Translations under genes and position numbers: made by a program
Origin: Euonymus europaeus
Lineage: Eukaryota; Streptophyta; Magnoliopsida; Celastrales; Celastraceae
Direction: 5' to 3'
NCBI GenBank assembly: GCA_963580455.1
Contig: OY756964.1
Coordinates: forward strand, 25,456,001 to 25,520,000
DNA length: 64,000 bases
Notes under the pieces: generated by a model
Database searches by the model: none
Told to the model about the DNA's origin: nothing
Seen by the model: the letters and a program-made list of their open reading frames with translations, nothing else
Shown here: positions 35,470 to 47,542 of the stretch, one piece after another
Numbering within the stretch: position 1 is the stretch's first letter
How the letters are laid out: each line of letters opens with the position of its first letter

Positions 35470-36557
35470 CGATCTGTTTGGTTCTCGTATTTATGATTAA
35501 ATTGGTTTTAATCATATGATTTTGTGTAAAACACTTTTGCTCTATATTGATTCATGTATGTGCTTTGATTTGGATATCATAGGCATGACTTTCATTGGTT
35601 GAAATAATTGTTTATTTTATCGTTCTTTTCCCTTCAAATGTTGACTTGACTTGTTAATTGATGAATCAACTTGAGGCACATACTTAAAAAAAGGGACTAA
35701 GTCGTGTCACTTGAAAAAAAAGGTTCAATAACTTAATCAATTTTTTTTATCAAAAAGTCCACTAAAATTTTTTTTCCTGAAAATTCAACAGTTGGGCGTT
35801 GTGTTGGTTTCTTGTGATGAGCTTCTAAATTTTATTTTTAGTAAGCAGTTTATAAATAGGCTTAGTGCTATTTTTGTACTACTAAATGCGTTCGGGCCAT
35901 AATAAAGATTATGTCTTTATGAATTACGATAAATTCTATTTTTGACCAATGTTTATTTTATTTTATTTATTTATTTAATATCTTAAATTTATGTGATGAC
36001 TTACATGCATTTATTAATTGTGTGCTTAGTGCTTATAATTAGATTTTTTTTAATTGCGTGATTAATAATTCATTTGTTGAATTATAATGAGGATTTTAAT
36101 GTAATTAAAATTCATTTGTTGAATCATAATTTGCATATACGTTATGTATTTATTTGTTTGGATAATCTTTGTAAGTGACTAACAATTTTAGCAATGTCTA
36201 GAAAGTTCGTTCGAGCAAAGGGGTTACTTAATTGTGCGCCGTATTGAACGGAAAGCCCCCTCTTTCCTGGGAACGATCTGGTTGCTAGATTTGTTAGTCA
36301 AACTTAGAAAACCAACACTTAACTTCCATTTATGCTATGTGCATAATAATCCTCATTACATGTTTATTATATGCCGAGTGCTTATAATAATACTTGCGTG
36401 CATATTATGTTGTTAATATGTTATATGATTGTTGAGTTTTGTTTTGGATTGAATGTTTTTTCAAGTGCGTGAGTGATGATTTTGAGCATAGCGATTTTTC
36501 GACCTCATTTTTTTTGACAAATAATTTGATCTATGAAATTCTCAAAAATGTAAAATT

Positions 36558-37676
36558 GTGCCTAAATCGAATCCAACAATGTTTACTTTTGTAGTAATGG
36601 CCTCGAAAAATGTTATTGCTGATTTGAACAAAGGTGAAAAGCTAACTGGGTCCGAAAATTATGATGTGTGGAGAAGGAAGATTCAGTATCTTCTTAACGA
36701 GCAAGAAGTGTTTGAAACCTTGGAGTTGGCTATGGTTCCACCAGAAGAAGGTAATACTGCCCAGCACCGTCGTGACAAGGAAGCCTATGATAATTGGGTC
36801 AAGAAATACCGTTGTGCACGTTTCACAATGCTTAGTGCTATGCAAAATGACTTAATTGGTGATTTTGAAGATTGCACTACGGCTCAGGCCATGTGGAATG
36901 AGCTCAAAATCAAGTTTGGGCAAACCAATGTCACTAGGCTTCGTGCCTTGAACCTCAAATTCAATGAGTATACGTTGCTGTCAAATCACACAATGCCCGA
37001 GCACCTTCATGCAATGAAGGGCATGGTCAAGGATTTGAGGAATGCTGGTGTTGAACTTAGTGATGAGCAACAGGTGTTGGCTGTGATCCGTTCCTTGCTG
37101 GATCCTGAGTGAGTCCACATGAAGCAATTGATGACTCACTCAGAAAACATCAAAACCTTCGATGACATTTCCCGTCATCTTGAGCTAGAAGCTGATTGCA
37201 AAGCTACTACCAAGAAAGTGGCCTTAGTGGCACATGCTCCCAACAAACCCAAAAATGGGTTTAAGTGCGAATGTGGAGGGAAAAATAAGCAATGGAAAGG
37301 TCACGGGCCTAAAGGCAAGAAAATTGAGAAGACAAAGCCCAAGAGAAATGTAGCTAAAATGAAGTGCTACAACTGTGGAAACAAGGGACACTTGGCTAGA
37401 AATTGTTCTGAGCTCAAGAAGGTAGTTCCTCAATTGTCTTTTGTCAATGTTTGTTCTTATGCATTAGTTGCTAACTCCCTTCCTGATTGGATTTTGGATA
37501 CAAGAGCTTTATTGCCTTTAGGTTATTCTTTTCATTTTGAGAACAATGTCGTTAATATGTTTTTTGATAATAAATTGTTCTTTAGTGGACAACTTGTTAA
37601 TGGATTTTTTAAAATTAAATTTGAATTATTATATTGCGGTTTCTTCTTCTTCTTCTGCACTTGTTACTTTCCCTAA
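36558..37676 (+). pseudogene. copia gag and protease remnant
   Basis: The gag region (probably from an ATG at 36600) reads MASKNVIADLNKGEKLTGSE, DVWRRKIQYLL and ARFTMLSAMQNDLIGDFE. A TGA at 37110-37112 interrupts the frame, which continues in the same register from 37113. A zinc knuckle CYNCGNKGHLARNC (C-x2-C-x4-H-x4-C) follows. At the protease site the sequence is LDTRA where D-[ST]-G-A is expected, so the catalytic triad is broken. After that the frame becomes T-rich and ends at 37676, suggesting a rearrangement before the integrase. Confidence 0.9.
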
Positions 37677-37689
37677 AATAGATAGTATG

Positions 37690-38812
37690 TTATGACATGC
37701 TAGACTTGGCCATATTGGTCAAGAAAGAATGGCTAGATTAGCCAAATTAGGCCTATTGGGGTCGCTTGAAAAAGTCAATCTCTCTGTGTGTGAGAATTGT
37801 CTAATGGGAAAGGCATCAAGAAAGCCTTTTGGTAAGGCTCTAAGGGCCTCTCATCCTTTGGAGTCAGTCCATTCTGACATCTGTGGGCCTATGAATGTTA
37901 AAGCCCGACATGGAGCGTCGTACTTTTTAACATTCATAGATGATTATTCACGATTCGGGTATGTGTATCTGCTTTCTCATCGACATGAAGTATTAGAATA
38001 CTTCAACCGCTTTGTTGCGAAAGTCGAAAATCAACAAGAGAGAAATTTGAAAACTCTCCGAATTGATAGAGGACGTGAATATCTGTCTGATTCCTTTAAA
38101 CTTTTATGTGAAACTAAAAGAATTAGTAGACAACTTAATTACAATTCCTGGGACACCGCAACAAAATGGTGTAGCAGAACGTCGAAACAGGACTTTATTG
38201 GACATGACTAGGTTAATGATGGCTCAAACCAATCTCCCTATAAGTTTTTGGGGGGATGCGCTGCTTACGGAAACATACATACTTAATCGTGTTCCAAGTA
38301 AGTCTGTACCTACTACTCCCTATGAACTCTGGAACAAAAGGACTCCAGAGTTAGATCATCTGCGCCCATGGTGCTCAGCAAGATATGTTCACTCCACCTC
38401 TCATAAGTATGGGAAGCTTGGCCCAAGGGCCAGCAAAAAGGTGTTCATCAGATATCCTGAACACTCAAAAGGATATGTGATATATGGTGAACATCCTGAT
38501 GGGGGTATGACAGAGAGAGAATCTAGAGATGTGGAACTTTTAGAAAATGAATTCCCAAGCATTGGTGATGTTCGCAAGGAATTAAAATTGTATGAGATAC
38601 AGTCTATGGAACCTTCTACTATCTTTGGCGAGGAGAGAGAATTGGAACGTCCTTCTCAGTCAGTCGCCATAGATAGTGGGAGTACTGAAAACTCCTTGCG
38701 GAGAAGTCAACGTGGAAAAGTTCCTCGTCGACATTTTGGAGTTGAAAGACATGCGTTGTTATGCTCTCTATCAGACATAGATGAGCCTACTTCATATAAC
38801 GAAGCACTTTAA
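37690..38812 (+). pseudogene. copia integrase remnant
   Basis: The GAG pre-integrase zinc region (ARLGHIGQERMARLAKLG, then CENCLMGKASRKPF) is followed by the integrase core, with HSDICGPM carrying an Asp, TFIDDYSRFGYVY, and [19 protein letters not shown] after a frame change near 38110-38150. GVAERRNRT supplies the catalytic Glu region. The open part ends at a TAA near 38810, before the reverse transcriptase. At least one frameshift and one stop are visible. Confidence 0.9.
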
Positions 38813-40346
38813 TCACCTGCTTGCAATGAATGGTTAGCGACCATGAATAAAGAGATGGAGTCAATGGCAAAGAACCAAGTTTGGGACTTGGTTGATCTTC
38901 CACCAGGCCGAAAGGCAATTGGCAATAAGTGGGTCTTAAAAGTCAAAAGGAAGGTCGATGGCTCAATTGACAAGTATAAAGCCCGATTAGTAGCGAAAGG
39001 CCATACTCAAATGGAGGGAATAGACTATGAAGAGACTTTTTCTCCTGTGGTGAGATTTGTCTCCATTCGCTCAATCCTAGCACTTGTAGCCCATTTAGAT
39101 TTGGAGCTACACCAGATGGATGTTAAGACAACTTTCTTAAATGGAAAGCTGGATGAGGAGATTTATATGGATCAACCTTTTGGCTTTGTGGCAAAGGGAC
39201 AAGAATACAAAGTGTGTCGTCTTAAAAAATCCATATATGGTCTCAAACAATCATCTAGACAATGGTATCTCAAGTTTCATGAAGCCATTTTGTTGGCAGG
39301 CATGAATATGATTGAAGATGACCATTGTGTATATGTCAGAAAGACAGAAGAGGGTTTTTTAATCCTATCTCTGTACGTTGATGACATTTTGTAGCTGGGA
39401 ATAACAAGAAGATGATCACTGCCATGAAAGAATGACTATCCTTTGTTTTTGAAATGAAGGATATGGGCGAAGTTAACTATATGCTTGGCGTCAAGATCAT
39501 GATGGATAGATCCAAAAGAGTTCTTGGTCTGTCCCAAGAAAATTATATTAAGGATATTTTGGAAAAATTCTGCATGCATCAATCAAAACCCGTTGATACT
39601 TCTGTTGAAAAGGGTCAGTATTATCGCTTGATCAATACCCTAAGACAGATAAAGAAAGAAATAGAATGAGCAGGGTTCCCTATGCCAGTGCAGTTGGGAG
39701 TCTGATGTACGCTATGTTGTGTACTCGTCCTTACATCTGTTTTGCAGTTGGCTTAGTGAGTCGATATCAAAGTAATCCAGGTCTTGCCCACTGGGAAGCT
39801 GTGAAAAGAATATTTTGTTACCTTCGTGGAACCACAGATCTAGTCCTCTGCTATGGCGGAGGGAACTTGAGATTAACTGGATTCAGTGATGCTGATTGGG
39901 CTGGTGATAGAGATTAAAGGAAATCCACCTCTGGATATGTGTTTATCCTTGGACGAGGAGCAATCTCATGGTGTAGCAAAAAGTAGAGTTGCATTGCTCT
40001 ATCGACAATGGAGGCTGAATATGTTGCATGTTCAGCTACAGTCCAGGAGGCTGTCTGGTTAGGGCGATTTTTATGATATCTCGAGGTCACCTCTCAAGTT
40101 GAAAAGCTTGTCGAGATTTACTCTGATAACATGGCTGCCTTGGAGTATGCAAAGAATCCCAAGTATCATGGGAAGACAAAGCATATTGATTTTCGTTATC
40201 ATAATATCCGACTCATGGTCAACCAGAAAGAAATTACCCTAAAATACATTACCACTAAAGAGATGGTGGCTGACCCGTTGACAAAAGCAATACCTAGAGA
40301 TTTGTTTTTGTTTCATGTTAGGTCTATGGGTCTACGTAGATTCTAG
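38813..40346 (+). pseudogene. copia reverse transcriptase and RNase H remnant
   Basis: Reverse transcriptase motifs are AIGNKWVLKVKRKVDGSIDK, ARLVAKGHTQMEGIDYEETF, QMDVKTTFLNGKL, SIYGLKQSSRQWY and the catalytic LYVDDIL just before a stop at about 39394. Further frames cover 39454-39669 (MLGVKIMMDRSKRVLGLSQ), 39666-39917 (PYASAVGSLMYAML, DADWAGD) and 40131-40346 (RNase H end, KHIDFRYHNIRLMV, VADPLTKA). At least four stops or frame changes separate these pieces, so no full polyprotein is made. Confidence 0.92.
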
Positions 40347-41359
40347 TAATATAAGGGTACTTGTTGGATTCTAATTTTTCTTTATGAAATAAAATTGCAG
40401 TATTATTCATAATATATTTGTATTTGTTACATCGCAATTTAGGCACAATTTAATGTCACAAGGCTTCAATCGCCTCATTCACACGGGGGATCAATCTATC
40501 ACTTGTGTGGTTGGTAGAAAGAGACAAGAAACCTAGTTGTCACTTAAGTAGTGTCATGTGTGGTTTATTTTTGCATAAGTTGCTTAATTCTTATGTCGCC
40601 TCAGTAAGTCTGAGATGAGACTGTTTTAAAAGTCCAATGTGTGATTAATCACCGCATATAAGCCTTACGAAAGCCGGACAAAATGCATGAGTTGACATTT
40701 TAAGTTGGATGATTGCGTAACATCTATGAAAATCCGTATGATGTTTGAGAAAGTGATGTCTCGTTAAGTGGGAGCTTCATCATAACATGCAATATGTTTT
40801 ACATGTGCTAAGTCGACCACTTAAGAAGTGACATGAAAAACACCTAATATGTCACTGTGTGAGTCTTGAAAATTATTTATGCTCTTACGACTTAAGACTA
40901 TATCATGTAGTTAGAATTTGAAGTGTTTTCTTAATAGTGTCATACACGGCCATGAATATTATTACGGTCGAATGAGACACAACTAGAAAATATTAAAATG
41001 AAGACGAATTGATATGAGTCATTAAGGAAGATTGTTTGATAACATGCCTTAATAGTACAAATCCATAGCCCGGGCGATCAAAAATTGTTTTAGAAACAAA
41101 GTGATCATGGATGAGTACTTGTACCTATGTGGAAATCAAATACTGCTTAGAGATTTTCTCACAGGGTGTTGAAAGTATTTGATTTGGTATGGTCAAACGA
41201 TCTAGGGCATAGACGAACTATATCTATATGATAAGTTACGCTAGTTAAGTGGTAACTTAGTGTAACTGTTCAACCTAGTGTTGATTTTTCTTCGTCTGGT
41301 CGCACGCCCTACTGCCTGTTCAATGTTTGAGAGACAGTTCTATGTGGACGAGTGGAAGA
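40347..41359 (+). other. copia 3' non-coding region
   Basis: About 1 kb between the last RNase H codons and the 3' LTR, with no ORF or known domain. A purine-rich AGTGGAAGA immediately before 41360 is the likely polypurine tract. Confidence 0.6.
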
Positions 41360-41880
41360 TGTGGATATACGTCAACTAATAGATAAAACATAAGATAAAT
41401 CAAATTGAGTGTTTGATTTATTCTTAGATATTATCTTAAGGTGATAAAATAGTCACCTAATCAGTTTAGGAGACTTTACAATCCGTTTGGATCAGAGTAT
41501 GTTGATAGAGTATAAGCTCTCGTAAAACGCGCCTCCGTTTGGGACAGAGTATAAGCTAGCTTATACTTTGTCCCCATACTCTCAGACACTCTCAGCTTTT
41601 ACGTTTTACGAGAGCTTATACTCTATCAACATATTCTGATCCTAGAGTGTCTGAGAGTATGGGGACAGAGTATAAGCTAGCTTATACTCTGAAATAAACG
41701 GAGGCTTAGTTCTTATCACATAGATGACTATAAATACAAGAGTTTCAGTTGTATTTGACACACCAGAAATATACGTAAAGCCTCTCTCGAAACTCTGATA
41801 ATTGTAACAGGTATTTCGTATTCCGTTGTGTAACAGGTATTCCGTATTCCGTTGTGTATATGTATTATATTTTTCGTACA
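41360..41880 (+). repeat. 3' LTR of the copia element, with a MITE inserted
   Basis: 521 bp. After the shared first ~118 bases a 227-bp MITE interrupts it (41479-41705), then LTR sequence resumes with TATAAATA at 41729-41736. A 'TAACAGGTATT(T/C)CGTATTCC' unit is duplicated near the end. Compared with the 5' LTR it lacks an about 190-bp internal segment. Confidence 0.92.
41479..41705. mobile_element. Tourist-like MITE inside the copia 3' LTR
   Basis: It is flanked by TTA on both sides (41476-41478 and 41706-41708), the duplication typical of PIF/Harbinger elements, and is absent from the 5' LTR. The ends, ATCCGTTTGGATCAGAGTAT and the inverse of CTGAAATAAACGGAGGC, form imperfect inverted repeats and match the element at 4316-4693. 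Inside are two interleaved inverted pairs (see findings). Confidence 0.82.
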
Positions 41881-42021
41881 GTTCGATTTTCTTCCCAATC
41901 AAGCATTCCTTTCACTGACTCTGCGTCGTCTACATAAGTGAGAAGAGGAAGGTTGAAGGTTTTTGCCGAGCCTTACAATTGGAAAATTCCCAACTTTTTT
42001 TGTGAGGTCTCGCGATAACCC

Positions 42022-45000
42022 ATGGCTTGGACGCGCCTAATCACACAGGTGAGTTTCATCGTCTTTAGTGCTCCATTCCTTATATTAATGGTGACCTTAG
42101 AAGCATGAGAGCTTGATCCGAGTAGTATGGTTTTCTTCTTTGATGGTGGAATTCGTTCTATTATGTACCTTCGAATCGGAGATAGAGATTGGTCTTATGT
42201 CTCTTATGCCGACGAAATCGACGTTCCAACAGACCGGCAAAAAATCCCTAGAAGTGTCAAAAATGGTTCTAAATCAATGTAAGGCAATTCCTAAATTCTT
42301 AGTTTAATTGGAAGGATATTTTAAGTTCATATCCATCCTACTTTTGGTCCTTAAGACGTGGCTATTTTAGAAAAAGGTATTTATTTAACGTATTCACTTT
42401 ATTGTATTCTCCTGATTTGCAGTTACAATAATATAAAACTGATTAGACAAAACCTATCGATAGAAATTGTTTTAACTAGTGATGGGACATTCAATAAACC
42501 CTAATTAGATTTTATCTCAAGGTTTTGAGTATTGGGCAATGCATTTGATTGCTTGTAGTTGTGTTTAGCAACTATGCTTTATTGAATCTGTTCACTGCTC
42601 TAATGGGCAAGCTGGTATTTTTGAGTTAATTCTTTTTTGTTTTACATTTGAAAGAATCTCCCCCACTTTCTTGTAAGTTTGAATGTCAATGACATGAGTG
42701 GGAGAAGGAGAAGGGAAAGCAAAATTGGTAAATTAGTTATATGTATATATGTGCTTGTGCATGACTGTATGTGCATAAAAGAAAATTCAGGAACAAATCC
42801 ATGGGCCTCGTTGCCTCCTGCTTCTCTGCCTTCGACTGCCCGATAAAAAGGGTAAGTTTTCATACATATGCTTGCTCCCTTAGTTTTCATGCATACATGA
42901 GCTCCTTTTTTATCCACAGTTTTATTGCGTAGACAGTGCGTGGGCATCTTTATAGTGGTTGACTTTTGAAGCTGGCTTAGCTGTTGTGGAACTTAGTTGT
43001 TGGGAGATTATGCAGTTCACATTTTGTTATGTTTCTGTAGCTACTATTATTTTACGAAAAAAGTTATTTATATATAAGTTTGTTTTCCCTGCTTGTTGCA
43101 GTCTTCTAATTCAAGCTCTTACATTATTTTACCACAGGTCCCTAGGCATCAACCAGAACTGAAGCAATTTAAAAGCTTGCTTGTCAATGCTTTTTCACCT
43201 GTTAGCAAGTTTGGACTTCAGGGTATGAACTTTATTCTGTTTCTTTGTGACGATGGTGGGGTTGCGTTGTTAGCAATAGCAATTACTTCTTTCACTTTGT
43301 TTTTTTGCCTTTCTTTGCCTCTTGCATTTGTCTCTCTGTGCACGTGCGCGCTTGTTTGGTTTCTGCCCTGCAAGTATTAGTAGTGCTGCAATATTTTCTC
43401 CTTATTTTGCATTGTGATTATACATTCTTTACTTTTTGTGCAGGGAATGGGTTTCTAAATACCCAATGTAGGTTCCAGTCAAGCTATGTTGGCAGTTTAG
43501 TTCACAGGGTGCGTGATGCAGATGAAGCTAGCGAAGTTGCCAATCTTAAAGAACTTTACCAACGAAATGACCCAGAAGAGGTGATAAGACTATTTGAAAG
43601 ACAGCCATCACTGCATTCAAACCCTTCAGCACTTTCTGAATATGTTAAAGCCTTGGTAAGAGTGAACAGGCTAGACAACAGTGCGTTGCTGAAGACCTTG
43701 CAGAGAGGTGATTATTCCGCTTCTCTTATCTGTTATTATTATTGCCTATTATGTGTGAGTTGTTCTTGTTTTGTTGTAACGTTGGTCAGGTAACATTTCA
43801 AAGCTAAGTAACAAAGATTATTTTTGTTATGCTCTTTACCCAATAGGTTTTTAGTTAATAATCAGATATGTGCTACTGTTTATGATTTGTCTTGAGAAAT
43901 AAGAATTCCTAAGGTGCTTATTAGGGTGAAGTTACATTTTTTTGTCCACGGCAATAGTGTTTTCCTTTTCCTTCCTGTATTATATTTCTTTCCTAGTCCA
44001 TTTGTGCATATTGGGTTTCTTTGTCATGCTGCACATTAGGCCAGTAAAAAATGGCAGAGCAATGTGTACACTTATTTGTCTAGAGTTGATTTTTGTTTAA
44101 TTTTTATAGGTATTTCCAACATTGAAAGCAATGAAGAAAGTGTAGGAGGCCTTTCCGCCTTTAAGAAAGTTGGGAAACCTGCGAAGGGTGGGATTCTCGG
44201 AACTTCTGATGCCCCAATTCATATGGTGGCTTCGGAAGGAAGTAATTTTAAAGATCAGCTGTGGCGTACCGTTCGCTCTTTAGCACTAGCATTTCTATTG
44301 ATATCTGGTGTTGGAGCGCTCTTTGAGGATAGAGGGATCAGTAAAGGTATCGCGAGACTTATATGCTCACCTGTTTTGCAGTTCAGATGCATTGATACGT
44401 TTTAAAACTTATGTTAGTTCCCCCTTTCAGGACTTGGTCTGAGTGAAGAGGTGCAACCTAGCATGGAATCCAATACAAAATTTAGTGATGTTAAGGGTGT
44501 TGATGAAGCAAAGGCTGATCTGGAAGAAATTGTCCACTTCCTCCGGGATCCTAAGGTGATTGCCTCAATTTGTGTGTGTGCATGTGTTATGTTGAACATT
44601 ATGATCTCTTCAAAACATGAATATTGTTTGGTACAAAACCTACATGCATACTCACTGTTGGAATTTTTTTGGCTGCCTCTGTTAAATTTGATTTATTAGA
44701 ATATATCACGAAATCCTATTTGCTGTTTGATTTGATTTCTTTGGAGGATTTAATGTTTCAATTCTGCAAGCCACTATTTTTTCTTTACTTATGCTTGGTA
44801 ACTTCTGTCCTGATATTTATATTTTAATGATGTGAGCTTTGCCATGTGAACTTGTATGTTGGATACATAGTGTCGAACCTAATTTATTGACTAGTGAGGT
44901 TAGACCCTAGTTTTTCACATTATGAGCATTAATGTTATATGATGTTCAAAATTAAATTATTAATGACATATGGTGTTACACCTTCTCTAAATTTACATGT

Positions 45001-45473
45001 GGATCGTGAAACGTTATCTGTTACTAAATTAGTCTGTCTGAACTGTACTCCTACCTTGCGACTCTTATATTTTGTTTTGAACAATAAATTTTTGATAATT
45101 ATTGTTGTTGAATTGCCTATTTGAAAAAAAAAGAATTGTAACTCATCTATCTTCTTTGATTTGATGTGCAGGTATCTTCCCCTTATACAAGACTCGGTGC
45201 AAACTTCCCCTATCTTAAATTGATTTTATTTTTTCCTTGCTACAGCGGTTCACGCGTCTGGGTGGCAAGCTTCCAAAAGGTGTATTGCTTGTAGGCCCAC
45301 CTGGCACTGGGAAGACCATGTTGGCCAGAGCTATTGCTGGAGAAGCCGGGGTTCCCTTCTTCTCGTGCAGTGGCAGTGAGTTTGAGGAGATGTTTGTTGG
45401 AGTTGGAGCCCGAAGGGTGAGGGATCTTTTCTCTGCTGCAAAGAAGCGATCACCTTGTATAATATTTATTGAT

Positions 45474-45512
<39 letters not shown>

Positions 45513-47121
45513 GAGCAGTACATGAAGATGACTTTGAACCAGTTGCTCGTGGAACTGGATGGGTTTAAGCAGAATGAGGGCATCATTGTCATAGCTGCAA
45601 CAAATTTTCCAGAATCACTGGACAAAGCTCTGGTGAGACCAGGACGGTTTGACCGCAACATTGTTGTTCCCAATCCTGACGTAGAAGGGCGGAGACAGAT
45701 TCTGGAATCCCACATGTCAAAGGTATGGCTTCTCCCCGTGCTTGAGAAATTTAGGTATCTTTTGGAAGTTTACTTTGGGCTGGCAATATGATCTGGGGTA
45801 TTGGGCCTTTATCGTAGATTGATCTCGTTGATTTATTTTATATTTTGGCTTGGATGTCATCTAGAACTTTCATGTTTACCTTGGCATTGTTGTAGGCTGT
45901 TGTCATGAATTGGTGTATGGTTGGTTATTTTTTTGTTAGACTTGCAGTCTGAACCAAGTTGGATATGTCCAAATTGCAATATGGGCAAGGGCCATTGCCA
46001 TTCAGAGTGCAGTATTGACTTTCATGTGAGAGTTTTAGAGGACAAACAATCTTTTGATGGGATAAAGTGAGAAATATTAGTTGTCTAAGTAGGGTGTTTG
46101 TTAAACCATAAAAATCACAAGTTTGGGTGACTGTTAGGTCATTGAAATATCATCGTGCTTAGTCATATGTGTGTGGATGTTCATATCACTATAACTACAG
46201 GTATTGAAGGCAGACGATGTTGATCTGATGATCATTGCAAGAGGGACTCCTGGGTTCTCGGGCGCTGATCTTGCAAATCTAGTTAACATAGGTACTCTGA
46301 AGGCTGCAATGGATGGTGCTAAAGCAGTAACAATGGCTGATTTAGAGTATGCGAAGGACAAGATCACGATGGGAAGTGAACGCAAGTCTGCTGTCATCTC
46401 AGATGAGTCACGCAGGATTACAGCTTTTTGTGAGGGTGGCCACGCTCTTGTGGCTATACACACTGATGGGGCGTTTCCAGTTCACAAAGTAACAATAGTT
46501 CCCAGAGGAATGTCCCTCGGCATGGTTGCCCAACTGCCTGAGAAGGATGAGACAAGTATTTCGCGGAAGCAGATGCTTGCCCGGCTTGATGTTTGCATGG
46601 GGGGTCGGGTTGCTGAAGAGCTCATCTTTGGTGAGAATGAAGTTACCTCACGTGCATCTTCTGATATCCAGCTAGCTACTTATCTTGCGAAAGCTATGGT
46701 TACTGAGTATGGCATGAGTAGAGAAGTTGGGCTTGCCACCCACAACTATGATGACAATGGAAAGAGCATGAGCACAGAGACTAGGCTCCTTATTGAGAAA
46801 GAGGTGCAGCACTTGGTAGAAGGAGCATACAATAATGCAAAAACCATTCTTACCACACATAGCAAGGAGCATCATGCACTTGCAAATGCTTTGCTTGAGC
46901 ATGAGACACTTAGTGGAAGTCAGATCAAGACTTTACTTGCCCAAGTTAACTCCCAGCAACTGCAGCAGCATCAACAGATAGCTACAGCTCAGAGCAGTTC
47001 ACAGTCCAACCCAGTGCCTCCCTCAACACCTAATTCGGCTGCCTCTGTTGCTGCAACTGCTGCTGCGGCAGCTGCAACGGCAGCAGCCAAATCCAAAGGC
47101 ATTGCTCCTGTTGGGTCTTAG
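42022..47121 (+). CDS. FTSH4: FTSH4-type mitochondrial i-AAA protease with an altered zinc motif (CEGGH)
   Basis: Seven coding exons: 42022-42048, 43138-43222, 43444-43707, 44110-44346, 44431-44555, 45246-45722 and 46201-47121, all in phase, 711 aa; Arabidopsis FTSH4 is about 717. Features in order: presequence-like N-terminus (MAWTRLITQ), one membrane span ([16 protein letters not shown]), Walker A GPPGTGKT, Walker B IIFIDEID, second region of homology [21 protein letters not shown]41 peptidase domain, and an Ala-rich tail. FTSH4 is the inner-membrane AAA protease facing the intermembrane space. The zinc motif reads [11 protein letters not shown]: the first His of HEXXH is Cys (codon TGT at 46429-46431, residue about 482). 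The second His and the downstream Asp (SSDIQLAT) remain. The ATPase may work while proteolysis is probably lost, though Cys could still hold zinc. A copia LTR lies 141 bp upstream. Confidence 0.93.
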
Positions 47122-47542
47122 CATGATGAGCTCGTATTACCTCTTAAGTGCTAATTGAACTCCTATGTGCATAATATGGTTGTTGATCAATTATCTCTCT
47201 GAATGAATTGTAATTTAATTGCTGCCGGTAAGGTTTTGTATGTGTTCTACATTGAGTTTTAAATTGACTACAAAATCTGTTCGTAACTGACATGGCACTA
47301 GAGGAACCGTAGGGGTGGAGATGTTATTTTTAGCAAACTGGGAAATTTCCCTTCTTTTTTTTAAATGTTTGTTAGTACTAATTTTTGGCTATACGGCTTT
47401 TCCGGAGGCATAGCTGTTGTGATAAGCACACTGGAACTTTTCCAATGTTTTTGGCTCCCACTCTTGGATCTTAAAGTGTGTGTGGAAAGGACAGTGGCTT
47501 TGTCATGTTCATGTATTAGCTTCAATACACCGAACTATATTT
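47122..47542 (+). other. FTSH4 3' UTR and duplication junction
   Basis: Probable 3' UTR, then sequence without a gene up to the point where similarity to the IDD gene begins, near 47543. The frame at 47365-47646 straddles that junction and is not a gene. Confidence 0.45.

Larger units (their letters stand above)
34994..41880 (+). mobile_element. Ty1/copia LTR retrotransposon, degenerate
   Basis: The two LTRs begin TGTGGATATACGTC and end TACA. A 5-bp duplication, GTTCG, lies at 34989-34993 and 41881-41885. A primer-binding site for initiator Met-tRNA (TGGTATCAGAGC) starts at 35458, one base after the 5' LTR. The gene order gag, protease, integrase, reverse transcriptase, RNase H is copia-type. 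Several stops and frameshifts make it non-autonomous. About 1 kb on each side of the coding part is non-coding. It is inserted about 140 bp upstream of the FTSH4-like ATG in the same orientation. Confidence 0.96.
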
